A stretch of 64,000 nucleotides of DNA from Cylindrospermum sp. NIES-4074 (GTDB lineage: Bacteria > Cyanobacteriota > Cyanobacteriia > Cyanobacteriales > Nostocaceae), in NCBI GenBank assembly GCA_003994795.1, contig AP018269.1, positions 5,233,677-5,297,676 of the forward strand, in the 5' to 3' direction. The notes below the pieces were generated by a model, which saw only the letters and a list, made by a program, of their open reading frames with translations, was not told where the DNA came from and searched no databases. Made by a program: the position numbers and the translations under genes. Shown one piece after another: positions 18,883 to 26,775 of this stretch (position 1 is the stretch's first letter; each line of letters starts with the position of its first letter).

Positions 18883-20142
18883 TCACTCATCCATCTCTTT
18901 TAATGTAGCTAATGCTGAAGGAGATAATCGACTGAGATAGCGGAATATCCAGTATTTAACTATAGTATCTAAAATTACGGGAAATGTTGCAATAAAGAGA
19001 AAGATTCCGCTTCTACTTGCTGCTATACCTAAATGTTCTGCTAATCCTTCAAGAAGAATCTCCCATCCATGCGGTGAGTGAAATCCTACAAATATATCTG
19101 TGAACAAAATAATTATAAAAGCCTTAGCGCTATCACTTAGACCATAGACAATTTGATCGATAAAAGATTTCACGACCACTATTTCTTTTTTGCTGAAAGC
19201 GATAATTAGGCTAAAGGCAATAAGTGATATCAAATCAGCGAACACATTGCTGATAGCAGCACTACTTTTCTTCCGGAACTCTTTGGCTATTTCAATGGCT
19301 TTATCTTTAATTTCTTTTTCTATTGCTGTTGGTGAAAGTTTTGGTGTCAGATGAAGTAAACTCTCAAATTTCAATTCTTCTTCAAAACTCTTTAATTCAT
19401 GGAAAGCTTCCTCTTCCATATCTGAATTGAGGAAAATTTGAGTTATATTTTCACCTCTCATCCGTTCTACTATGGGATTTATTAAGAGGTTCTTAGAAAA
19501 CTGCTGGGTTAAAAGCGGCACAATGATCAGAATTAACAAGAATTTGATAGTTATTCTTGTCCGATTTCTACTTTTTCTGTAATCTTTCAAAAATCGTTCT
19601 TCTGTCTTTGGTGAAAAATCTTGTACGATTTTATTTATTGTTCTGTCAATAGATCTAGGCAATATTCCATTTTTTTGAGATAAGGACGGTACTTTAGCAA
19701 TATCATTCGATGAATCAGATTGGTTGTTGACCGCTTGACGATTAATCTTGCTAATTTGTTCCTCATTTGGGGTATATTTGGTTATGACTTCATCAATAAA
19801 TGTCAGTTTTTCTAACAATATGGGGTCTGAATTATTAACGAGGCTACGACTCAATTGAAATTCTCCTAACCTTACCTTGATAATTGCTAAATTTCTATCA
19901 AGGTGTCCTTGCCAATAAGACATCACATTTTCAGTATAGTTTCTAGATTGGGGTGATATCTTTTGACCGCCAAAGTGTTCTATTTCGGCATTTTTAATGT
20001 TCTGAGCTGCTTGATATGCTTCTAGGAGCGCTCTTGCTGATGTATCTACAAACCATTGATTAAATGTATGCCAGTATTCTGTTATTTTTTGGCGGAGTAA
20101 TTCTGTTTTTCTGGAAAAATACGACGATTTCTTTGTAGACAT
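18883..20142 (-). CDS. pxcA: Proton extrusion protein PxcA (CemA family)
   Basis: A 419-residue inner-membrane protein of the PxcA/CemA/Ycf10 family. The C-terminal half holds about four hydrophobic segments and the family hallmark VGFHSPHGWEILLEGLAEH near the end; the N-terminal ~200 residues are soluble and partly helical. PxcA is needed for light-induced proton release in cyanobacteria and supports CO2/HCO3- uptake and acid tolerance; the chloroplast homologue is CemA. I chose the ATG at 20142 (MSTKKSS) rather than the TTG at 20181, because the latter adds a leader-like extension. A carbonic anhydrase gene lies 105 bp upstream on the same strand, which fits inorganic-carbon handling. Confidence 0.9.
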   Translation of the reverse strand: MSTKKSSYFSRKTELLRQKITEYWHTFNQWFVDTSARALLEAYQAAQNIKNAEIEHFGGQKISPQSRNYTENVMSYWQGHLDRNLAIIKVRLGEFQLSRSLVNNSDPILLEKLTFIDEVITKYTPNEEQISKINRQAVNNQSDSSNDIAKVPSLSQKNGILPRSIDRTINKIVQDFSPKTEERFLKDYRKSRNRTRITIKFLLILIIVPLLTQQFSKNLLINPIVERMRGENITQIFLNSDMEEEAFHELKSFEEELKFESLLHLTPKLSPTAIEKEIKDKAIEIAKEFRKKSSAAISNVFADLISLIAFSLIIAFSKKEIVVVKSFIDQIVYGLSDSAKAFIIILFTDIFVGFHSPHGWEILLEGLAEHLGIAASRSGIFLFIATFPVILDTIVKYWIFRYLSRLSPSALATLKEMDE

Positions 20143-20246
20143 TTTGTTTTCTATGGGTAATTTTTTGTAAAAAAATAACAATAATGGGTAACAAATAGTT
20201 GATAATTATCTTAAATATTACCCAATATTACTTAAGTATAAATTAA

Positions 20247-20921
20247 TTATTCCGAGTGTACTCTAATTAGCGGATTTGGTACAGGAAAGGAGCGATTTTC
20301 CATTATTTTAAATTGACCCGTGTTAGCATCATAAGCAAAGACTTCTCCAGTTTCAATTTCATATATCCAGGCATGAAGAGTGAGTTGACCACTGTGCAGC
20401 TTAGAGCGAACTATTGGATAGGTTTCGAGATTTTCCATTTGTGTCAGGACGTTTTGCTCAATGGCAATTTTTAAAAGTTTATCGGCGGGATAGTCTTTGT
20501 AGTTATCCATGACTAAACGGCGGGTAGGTTCCCCATAACGCCTCAACCAGTCATAAACTAAAGGCATCTGTTGAGCAAGATTACCTATTTGTAATAGCCC
20601 TTTCATAGCTCCGCAGTGGGAATGACCACATATTACAATATCATTGATATTCAAAGCTTGAAGAGCATATTCTATCCCTGCGCCTTCACCGCTATTGGGT
20701 GTTCCATAAGCTGGTATGATATTACCAATGTTACGGATCACAAACAAATCACCTGGCTGGCTTTGAGTAATTAAAAATGGATCAATCCGTGAGTCTGAAC
20801 AAGTAATAATTAGTACTTCAGGATTTTGACCGTGAGACAAATTCTCGAACAATTCGCGGTGTGTAATGAAATAATTGTCTTGAAACTCATTTAGTCCGTC
20901 AATTATTCGTTTAATGGGCAC
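20247..20921 (-). CDS. Beta-class carbonic anhydrase
   Basis: A 224-residue zinc enzyme interconverting CO2 and bicarbonate. The zinc site is explicit: Cys41 in CSDSR (with Asp43 and Arg45), His100 and Cys103 in GHSHCG. The motifs VIRNIGN and GAGIEYAL also match beta-class enzymes of the bacterial/plant type. There is no signal peptide, so it is predicted to be cytoplasmic or carboxysome-linked; it lacks the C-terminal extension of carboxysomal CcaA, so I give no symbol. It is followed on the same strand by pxcA. The start MPIKRI has a good AGAGGAATTC site before it. Confidence 0.92.
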   Translation of the reverse strand: MPIKRIIDGLNEFQDNYFITHRELFENLSHGQNPEVLIITCSDSRIDPFLITQSQPGDLFVIRNIGNIIPAYGTPNSGEGAGIEYALQALNINDIVICGHSHCGAMKGLLQIGNLAQQMPLVYDWLRRYGEPTRRLVMDNYKDYPADKLLKIAIEQNVLTQMENLETYPIVRSKLHSGQLTLHAWIYEIETGEVFAYDANTGQFKIMENRSFPVPNPLIRVHSE

Positions 20922-21445
20922 AGATGAATTCCTCTCACAAAATTTTACTTTAGTATATTCTGCCTATGAGATTTTACAAAGGGTGACTGTAGAGACACCG
21001 TGACAGAAGTGCATCTCTACAGGATTTACCTAATGTACAATCCACTTGGCATCAGAAACAATACAGACACCGCCAAATTTCTTCAATACAGGTCTAATTG
21101 CTTCTACTAATTCATGTTCTTGTTTTATGGATGCAATTTTTCCCATCCTTCGCATTTTAAGATGGTTTAATTAGGGGTTAATTATCAATAATATTTTAAT
21201 TTTATCAGCAATATTACGTAATAGCCAATATTAATTGTATAATAAATCTATAGTTGAACTTGAAACAGGAGACGATTAACGATCGCTCACAACCATAGCC
21301 TCAATCCAAGGATACCAAGGCTTTTGTTGGTTTTCGCCATTGCTTCCTGATGGTCTATTCAGATCGCGTTATATGTCTTAACACCATAATTAGTAAATGG
21401 CACTTTACTTAGTCTATAGATGTAAATAAAATAACAGTTAATCCT
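20922..21445. other. Intergenic region with a short hairpin and one small frame
   Basis: This 524 bp divergent spacer contains a hairpin TGTAGAGA...TCTCTACA at 20985-21021 and a 41-codon minus-strand frame (listed separately). The rest is AT-rich promoter-like sequence. Confidence 0.5.
21030..21155 (-). CDS. Possible small protein (41 residues)
   Basis: A 41-codon frame reads MRRMGKIASIKQEHELVEAI and continues RPVLKKFGG, then VCIVSDAKWIVH and a stop. Its composition (amphipathic helix then a beta-like end) looks like real coding rather than spacer. No domain is recognised. No strong ribosome-binding site precedes the first ATG; AAGG directly precedes the second Met. It may be a small gene or the remnant of a larger one. 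Confidence 0.4.
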   Translation of the reverse strand: MRRMGKIASIKQEHELVEAIRPVLKKFGGVCIVSDAKWIVH

Positions 21446-22633
21446 ATGAAACTTAGCTTATGCATGATTGTGAAAAATGAAGAAGCTACACTACCTAAAT
21501 GCTTGAGCAGCGTGATCAATGTCGTAGATGAAATGATAGTGTTAGATACAGGCTCAAGCGATCGCACGCCCGAAGTCGCAGCAGCATACGGTGCAAAGGT
21601 TTATCACTTTACATGGACTAATGATTTTAGCGTAGCCCGGAATGTCGCTCTAGAATACGTCTCCGGTGATTGGGTTTTGGTTTTAGATGCTGATGAAACG
21701 CTGACACCAGAAATTGTCCCAGCTTTAAAAGACGCTATCAGCAGGGATGAATATCTGTTAATTAATCTGGTGCGTCAAGAAATTGGGGCGGAACAATCCC
21801 CTTATTCTATGGTTTCTAGGCTATTTCGCCATCACCCAGATATCCGCTTTGAACGTCCTTATCATGCTTTGGTGGATGACAGTATCGCCGCAGTTTTAGC
21901 TCAAGAACCCCATTGGCAGGTGGGATATTTACCAGGGGTAGCAATTCTACATTCAGGATATCAAAAAAAGGCGATCGCCGAAAATAGCAAATTTGCCAAG
22001 GCCCAAGCAGCGATGGAAGACTTTCTGGCTAGCCATCCCGATGATCCTTATGTTTGCAGTAAGTTGGGGGCGTTATATGTGGAAGCTGGGAATATCACCC
22101 CAGGTTTGGAGTTATTGAGACGGGGAGTTGCTGCTAGTGAAGAAAATTATGATATTTTATATGAATTGCATTATCATTTAGGTATTGCTTACAGTCATTT
22201 AAAAAATTTTCAACAAGCTATTTTTCACTATCAATCTGCGATTAAGTTGCCAATTTACCCTATACTTAAACTGGGAGCATATAACAATTTAGGCAATTTA
22301 CTCAAAGCATCTGGAGATTTTAAAGCTGCGAAATCTGCCTACGAAACCACTTTGAAAATTGACCCCAATTTTATTGCCGGACATTATAATCTAGGGATGA
22401 CATTTAAGGCTTTGGGTTTGTTTACAGATGCGATCGCCGCTTATAAAAAAGCCATTAAATTAAATCCCAACTATGCAGAAGCTTATCAAAATTTAGGAGT
22501 GGTGCTGCTGAAAGTCGGCAATGTCCGCGATAGTGTGACAGCCTTCAAAAATGCGATCGCCATTCACAAACAGCATAACCCAACAGAAGCACAGCGACTA
22601 CGCCAAGAGTTACAGGAAATGGGATTAATGTAA
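21446..22633 (+). CDS. GT2 family glycosyltransferase fused to TPR repeats
   Basis: This 395-residue protein has an N-terminal GT-A glycosyltransferase domain (about 1-190) with MIVKNEEATLPKCLSS, LDTGSSDRT (nucleotide binding) and VLDADE, the metal-binding DxD-like motif. From about residue 200 there are five or more TPRs, for example GAYNNLGNLLKASGDFKAAK and AYQNLGVVLLKVGN. GT2-TPR proteins of this type transfer sugars onto glycans or proteins, with the TPR part binding partner or acceptor. The substrate is unknown. The start is clear, after AATCCT, with no operon partner. Confidence 0.88.
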   Translation: MKLSLCMIVKNEEATLPKCLSSVINVVDEMIVLDTGSSDRTPEVAAAYGAKVYHFTWTNDFSVARNVALEYVSGDWVLVLDADETLTPEIVPALKDAISRDEYLLINLVRQEIGAEQSPYSMVSRLFRHHPDIRFERPYHALVDDSIAAVLAQEPHWQVGYLPGVAILHSGYQKKAIAENSKFAKAQAAMEDFLASHPDDPYVCSKLGALYVEAGNITPGLELLRRGVAASEENYDILYELHYHLGIAYSHLKNFQQAIFHYQSAIKLPIYPILKLGAYNNLGNLLKASGDFKAAKSAYETTLKIDPNFIAGHYNLGMTFKALGLFTDAIAAYKKAIKLNPNYAEAYQNLGVVLLKVGNVRDSVTAFKNAIAIHKQHNPTEAQRLRQELQEMGLM

Positions 22634-22700
22634 TTGGTAATTGGTGATTGGTTAGGCAAAATTAATTTCACACTTAGCTGTGGAATTTTAAAATTCCATA

Positions 22701-22756
22701 TTAGTCCACGTAGGTGGACTTTGTTTTTGTAGCCCCAGACTTGTAGTCTGAGGGCT
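22701..22756 (+). repeat. Two-hairpin interspersed repeat (variant stems)
   Basis: Same family as at 17.4 kb, but stem 1 is AGTCCACGTAGGTGGACT and stem 2 is CAGACTTGTAGTCTG, both with compensatory changes. The spacer ACTTTGTTTTTGTAGCC is unchanged. It sits just beyond a perfect palindrome TGGAATTTTAAAATTCCA (22681-22698). Confidence 0.75.
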
Positions 22757-22773
22757 ATTTTTACTACCATTCC

Positions 22774-23940
22774 CTAAATTCGAGAACGCACAAATTTCTC
22801 TAACCTATCCAGACCTTTTTCAATGGTTGGTAAATCGGTGGCGTAGGAAAGGCGAATATTGTTGTCAGCACCAAAGGCAATTCCCGGAATGACTGCAACT
22901 TGGTGTTCTTCTAACAAAGCGTCACAAAATTCGAGGGATTTAAGACCAGTTTTGCTGATGTCAGGAAACAGATAAAAAGCACCATTTGGTTTGGCTGTAC
23001 TCAGTCCAGGTATGGCGTTGAGTCTGTCGAACATCACTTGTCGCCGTTTAGCGAAAGCTTGGCGCATTTCTTCTACACAGTCTTGGGAACTTTGTAGCGC
23101 GGCGATCGCTCCATATTGGGCAAAGGTACACACGTTAGAGGTACTATGTCCTTGAATGGTACTTGCGGCTTTAATAATTTCCACAGGCCCCGCTAAATAG
23201 CCCAAACGCCACCCTGTCATGGAGTAAGCTTTCGCAAACCCGTTGCTGATTAAGGTGCGGTTGAAAATCTCCTTCCCTAAAGAACCAATGCTGATTTGTT
23301 CAGCACCGTCATAGAGAATCTTTTCGTAAATCTCGTCAGAAACAACTAAGATATCTGCATCAACTATAACTTTCGCCAGTGCTTTAATTTCCTCTGGCGT
23401 GTAAACCATCCCTGTAGGATTAGATGGAGAGTTGAGGATAAATAGCTTTGTTTTCGGCGTAATTGCTTTTTTGAGTTGTTCTGGGGTAATTTTATAACCC
23501 GTTGAAGCATCTGTCTGTACAATTACTGAGACACCACCCACCAAAGTCACCATTTCGGGATAACTCAGCCAATAGGGTGCGGGGATAATTACCTCATCAC
23601 CAGGGTCAATGAGGGCGACGATTAAGTTATACAGAGAATGTTTACCGCCATTAGTGACGATGACATTTTCTGACTTGTAATCAAGACCGTTATCAGTTTT
23701 TAACTTATGGGCGATCGCTTCCCTTAACTTTGGTTCTCCAGCTGCGGCACCATACTTGGTTTTGCCTTCATCCAAAGCTTTGACTGCTGCGGCTTTGATA
23801 TGCGCTGGAGTGTCAAAATCTGGTTCTCCAGCGCTAAAACTACACACATCTATACCTTCTGCCTTTAGTGCCTTAGCTTTAGCTGCGATCGCTAAGGTTA
23901 AAGAGGGTGTCACCTGACTTACTCTTGCTGCCAGCTTCAT
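22774..23940 (-). CDS. aspC: Aspartate aminotransferase, class I/II PLP-dependent
   Basis: This 388-residue cytoplasmic transaminase is of the class Ib aspartate aminotransferase group. Visible landmarks are [11 protein letters not shown] (substrate loop), [18 protein letters not shown] and the cofactor-binding [17 protein letters not shown], where Lys237 should form the PLP aldimine. It transfers the amino group between aspartate/glutamate and their oxo acids; plant and cyanobacterial relatives can also act on prephenate, so the exact substrate range is open. It is a single gene, convergent with the GT2-TPR gene. The ATG start MKLAAR fits the family. Confidence 0.9.
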   Translation of the reverse strand: MKLAARVSQVTPSLTLAIAAKAKALKAEGIDVCSFSAGEPDFDTPAHIKAAAVKALDEGKTKYGAAAGEPKLREAIAHKLKTDNGLDYKSENVIVTNGGKHSLYNLIVALIDPGDEVIIPAPYWLSYPEMVTLVGGVSVIVQTDASTGYKITPEQLKKAITPKTKLFILNSPSNPTGMVYTPEEIKALAKVIVDADILVVSDEIYEKILYDGAEQISIGSLGKEIFNRTLISNGFAKAYSMTGWRLGYLAGPVEIIKAASTIQGHSTSNVCTFAQYGAIAALQSSQDCVEEMRQAFAKRRQVMFDRLNAIPGLSTAKPNGAFYLFPDISKTGLKSLEFCDALLEEHQVAVIPGIAFGADNNIRLSYATDLPTIEKGLDRLEKFVRSRI

Positions 23941-24328
23941 TCTTACTTATTTCGGCTAATCTCTATATATTAAGGATATCCCAGAATCTCAGTCGAGATT
24001 TGCCTTTTCACAATTCCCACCCCTGGCTAGTTGCTAAACATTTTCACCACATAAACCTGACCATTTGCCCTAGTACTTTGTCAAGTTAGTTTTGAGAGTT
24101 TGTAGTAAGCACTGAAGTGCTTAGAATAATCAGGACTTTAGTCCTGACTACGAACTTGCTTATCCACCAATTTAAACTTGACGCACTACTAGTAGCAATA
24201 CCATCACCAAATTTGGTAAATTCAGCATTGAGGATGTTAGTGTGCAAAGTTGCATTCACCAGAAGTGTTCCCCCTTTCTGAAGCGCTAAGAATAATTTTG
24301 CGTCTTGGCGTGACATCAAAAACCATCC
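23941..24328. other. Intergenic region with paired palindromes
   Basis: This spacer between two minus-strand genes has two neighbouring palindromes, AGCACTGAAGTGCT and CAGGACTTTAGTCCTG, at about 24107-24152. They are arranged like, but differ in sequence from, the two-hairpin repeats elsewhere. A 77-codon frame across this region has no domain and is not called. Confidence 0.5.
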
Positions 24329-25012
24329 CTACAACAAACCTTTCTTTTTCAGTCTAGCTAGAGCATCTTCAGCAGCTGCTTTCTCCGCATCTTTTTTATT
24401 ACGTCCAGTACCTTCACCATATTCTTTTCCATCCACCAATACTTTTGCTATGAACTCAGGTGCATGAGAAGGGCCCCCTACTTGTTTTGTATCATATTTG
24501 GGCGGATTTGTGATCCCGTTTCCTTGCACCCATTCCTGAAAGCGATTTTTTGAGTCTACATTGGAACGAGGTACAACAATTTTTTCTGATACGGAATCAA
24601 AAAGCGGTTCTATAATTGCGCGAACTACTTCAGTATTGGAATCGTTATCCAGATAGTAAGCGCCAACAACTGCTTCAAAAGTGCTACTAAGCAAATTAGG
24701 ATTTTGGAAACCGCCATCGCGAATAGCACCTCTTCCTAATCGCATTCTGAAGTCTAAACCGACTTCAAGAGCGAACTTTGCTAATTGTTTTTCGTCCACA
24801 AGTGCAGAACGACGACGTGTTAATTCATCTTCTCCCTGTTCTGGATAACGACTATAGAGATATTCGCCACTTAAGAAGTTGAGTAAAGCATCACCGAGAA
24901 ACTCTAGGCGTTCGTTTTGTTCACCCTCTCCTGGGTTTTCGTTGATATAAGAACGGTGAGTAAGTGCTTGTCGCAGAAGTTTTTCGTTACGGAATGTGAG
25001 AAGTTTATGCAT
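24329..25012 (-). CDS. rnc: Ribonuclease III
   Basis: A 227-residue double-strand-specific RNase. The catalytic domain (1-150) carries the signature NERLEFLGDALL, with Glu34, Glu37 and Asp41; the C-terminal dsRNA-binding domain (about 155-225) is complete. The second metal motif reads LLSSTFEAVVGAYYLD: Glu113 is kept, but the usual Asp three residues before it is Ser110. Cyanobacteria commonly carry more than one RNase III gene, so this could be a specialised paralogue. The start MHKLLTF is an ATG. The gene upstream on the same strand is the NYN-LOTUS protein, 277 bp away with a likely terminator between. Confidence 0.92.
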   Translation of the reverse strand: MHKLLTFRNEKLLRQALTHRSYINENPGEGEQNERLEFLGDALLNFLSGEYLYSRYPEQGEDELTRRRSALVDEKQLAKFALEVGLDFRMRLGRGAIRDGGFQNPNLLSSTFEAVVGAYYLDNDSNTEVVRAIIEPLFDSVSEKIVVPRSNVDSKNRFQEWVQGNGITNPPKYDTKQVGGPSHAPEFIAKVLVDGKEYGEGTGRNKKDAEKAAAEDALARLKKKGLL

Positions 25013-25059
25013 TTGTATTTTTTGTCTTGTAGCGGAGATTAACTATTTTCTCAAACATG

Positions 25060-25078
25060 AAAAAACCGCTAATAGCGG
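25060..25078 (-). terminator. Intrinsic terminator-like hairpin
   Basis: On the minus strand ACCGCT-ATT-AGCGGT is followed directly by six Ts. It lies downstream of the NYN gene and upstream of rnc, so it could end transcription of the former. The stem is short, 6 bp. Confidence 0.5.
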
Positions 25079-25181
25079 TAGTGTTTTGAAAACCCAGTTT
25101 AACAAATAAACTAGATTTTTAGCAAAAATTTAGTCCAGGATTATTTCATTCTTTCAACACCTACAATGATTTTTAGGTATT

Positions 25182-25280
25182 TAGTCTGCGTAGGCAGACT
25201 TTGTTTGTGTAGACAAGCCAGTGCGTTGGGCGGCTCCGCCGACTTAAAGCAACTGGCGTGCGACTTCTAGTCGTTAAGGC
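25182..25280 (+). repeat. Two-hairpin repeat interrupted by a second repeat
   Basis: This begins with AGTCTGCGTAGGCAGACT and TTTGTTTGTGTAG and ends with GCGACTTCTAGTCGT. Between these halves about 50 bp of a different GC-rich repeat is inserted (gccagtgcgttgggcggctc and following, through aactggcgtg). It shows one repeat family nested inside another. Confidence 0.7.
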
Positions 25281-25289
25281 TTCTGAAAT

Positions 25290-26072
25290 TCAGGCAGTTA
25301 TCCTGTCTAAATCGATTAAAAACAATTCCTGATGTTGTCTTCGGACGTTCCCTGATTTTACAGCAGCATTAACAAACTCACCAAAGTTCTTAAATTTCTT
25401 ACCACTAGGTGTATGGATAGAGGAAGAACCCTGATATTTGGGAAAAAGCTCACACATTAAGTTGTTAATATAGCCTAATCCTGTTCGCTTTCCTTGACTT
25501 AATGCAGTTTTGATAGCTTCGGTCAGACACTCCATAGCCTCATTATAATCAATTTGAGACTCAACAGCTTTTTTCCCAACTAACTCAGGTAACTCATCTA
25601 TAAAGTGGAAATTATGAGCACCAACCAATTTAATTAATTTTGGACTTGCACTACCTCGTTGAGCGAAGACAATCACTTTTTTACCCAAAGACTTCAGAAC
25701 GCAAATCAATCCAGCAAAGTCCCAATCTCCTAATACCAGGACGATTATATTAGGACTAGGTAATGGTTTTGGAGTAAACAGTTTAACACAGTCAGCCATC
25801 AGTCGATGATCAGCGCTATTTTCTGAAGAATCAGGAACATCAACGCATTCAAAACCTACTGTTTCCAGCTTATTTTTGGCATGAATTTCGTTTTTACGCT
25901 GTGAATTGTAGTAAATTTTTTTGCAAGATACAGTCCCCTGAGATTCTGCAAATTTCACCACTAAACTAGCGAATTTTGTGAGAGAGGAAACATTTTGAAG
26001 ATCGCAAAAAATAGCAACAGTATTTTTCTGCTGTCTTATTTGTCCGTTTGAGGCTAGATGTAAGTCTGTCAT
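25290..26072 (-). CDS. NYN-domain nuclease-like protein with LOTUS/OST-HTH domain
   Basis: This 260-residue protein has an N-terminal NYN domain (PIN-like RNase fold) at about 15-165, with acidic residues in IFCDLQN (Asp24), SADHRLMADC and VLGDWDFAGL. The C-terminal ~85 residues (EAMECLTEAIKTALSQGKRT... FKNFGEFVNAAVKSG) resemble an OST-HTH/LOTUS winged helix, which binds RNA. NYN-LOTUS proteins are thought to cut or bind RNA; this one may act in RNA turnover or defence, but its targets are unknown. It is cytoplasmic and has no operon partner. Confidence 0.8.
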   Translation of the reverse strand: MTDLHLASNGQIRQQKNTVAIFCDLQNVSSLTKFASLVVKFAESQGTVSCKKIYYNSQRKNEIHAKNKLETVGFECVDVPDSSENSADHRLMADCVKLFTPKPLPSPNIIVLVLGDWDFAGLICVLKSLGKKVIVFAQRGSASPKLIKLVGAHNFHFIDELPELVGKKAVESQIDYNEAMECLTEAIKTALSQGKRTGLGYINNLMCELFPKYQGSSSIHTPSGKKFKNFGEFVNAAVKSGNVRRQHQELFLIDLDRITA

Positions 26073-26775
26073 TGTGATTTATCCAGTATTTTTTGGTAAA
26101 CTGGACAGTTGCAATAAATCACACATTTAGCAGCAGCGCAGCTCTATCAAAGGGATTTATACTCAATAATCCATCCCCTCTCATCAAGCTCTCTATGTTA
26201 ACCAGTTTCAGTGTTAACCAGTTTTAGTCTCAGAAACAGAATTCATAAAATACATAAACTTTTGCAAGCTATGCATCCTTCCTGACAAATCCTGCATCAT
26301 CCCTTCGGCTGAACATTTATCCAAATACCTTACCTTCTTCGTATTAGTAGCCTAATTAATCATGGAATAAGATATCAGGCTAAATGTTCAAACGAATGGA
26401 TAATGCAGGACTTGTCAGAAAGGAATTCTGCTTCTGAGACAACAACCGACGCTTACACGTTAGAGTTTTGCTTTAAAGTGCATTTATTTTGCTGTCTTCT
26501 CAACATTAAGATGACTGATATTGAAATGTCAATATAATTTTTTGTAACAATTTGTTACCTTTATCCCTTTGCTGGAAATACTCTGCCTAAATCGTGATGC
26601 GGGGCTAGGAAATCTTGCGTTTTCAAAGTATTTATATTACTTAGCTTAAGTAATACTACGTAATTAGGCGGCTAACCATTCCCATAATTAAAGCTACAAA
26701 GAATTCTTCCTCAGGATTCCGGATATAGGTGGTGATGTCAGAAAAGCTATAAAAGGATTTCTAAGTAATCAGCTT
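26073..26775. other. Divergent intergenic region with a long inverted repeat
   Basis: This 700 bp spacer lies between the NYN gene and the kinase gene; its central part folds on itself (next entry). Otherwise it is AT-rich and presumably carries both promoters. The kinase gene has no clear Shine-Dalgarno motif. Confidence 0.5.
26228..26440. repeat. Long imperfect inverted repeat (foldback / MITE-like)
   Basis: The outer arm GTCTCAGAAACAGAATTC (from 26228) pairs with GAATTCTGCTTCTGAGAC (to 26440). The inner arm 26278-26322 (CTTCCTGACAAATCCTGCAT onward to TGAACATTTATCC) pairs with 26379-26423. A 33-base one-sided insertion separates the inner and outer arms on the left. The loop is about 56 bases. 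The total stem is over 60 bp with few mismatches, so the transcript would fold strongly. Confidence 0.8.

Noticed and set aside
24086-24319. 77-codon minus-strand frame between aspC and rnc
   Set aside because: It runs through two palindromic repeats, has no domain, and its composition (LIILSTSVLTTNSQN) looks like translated spacer.
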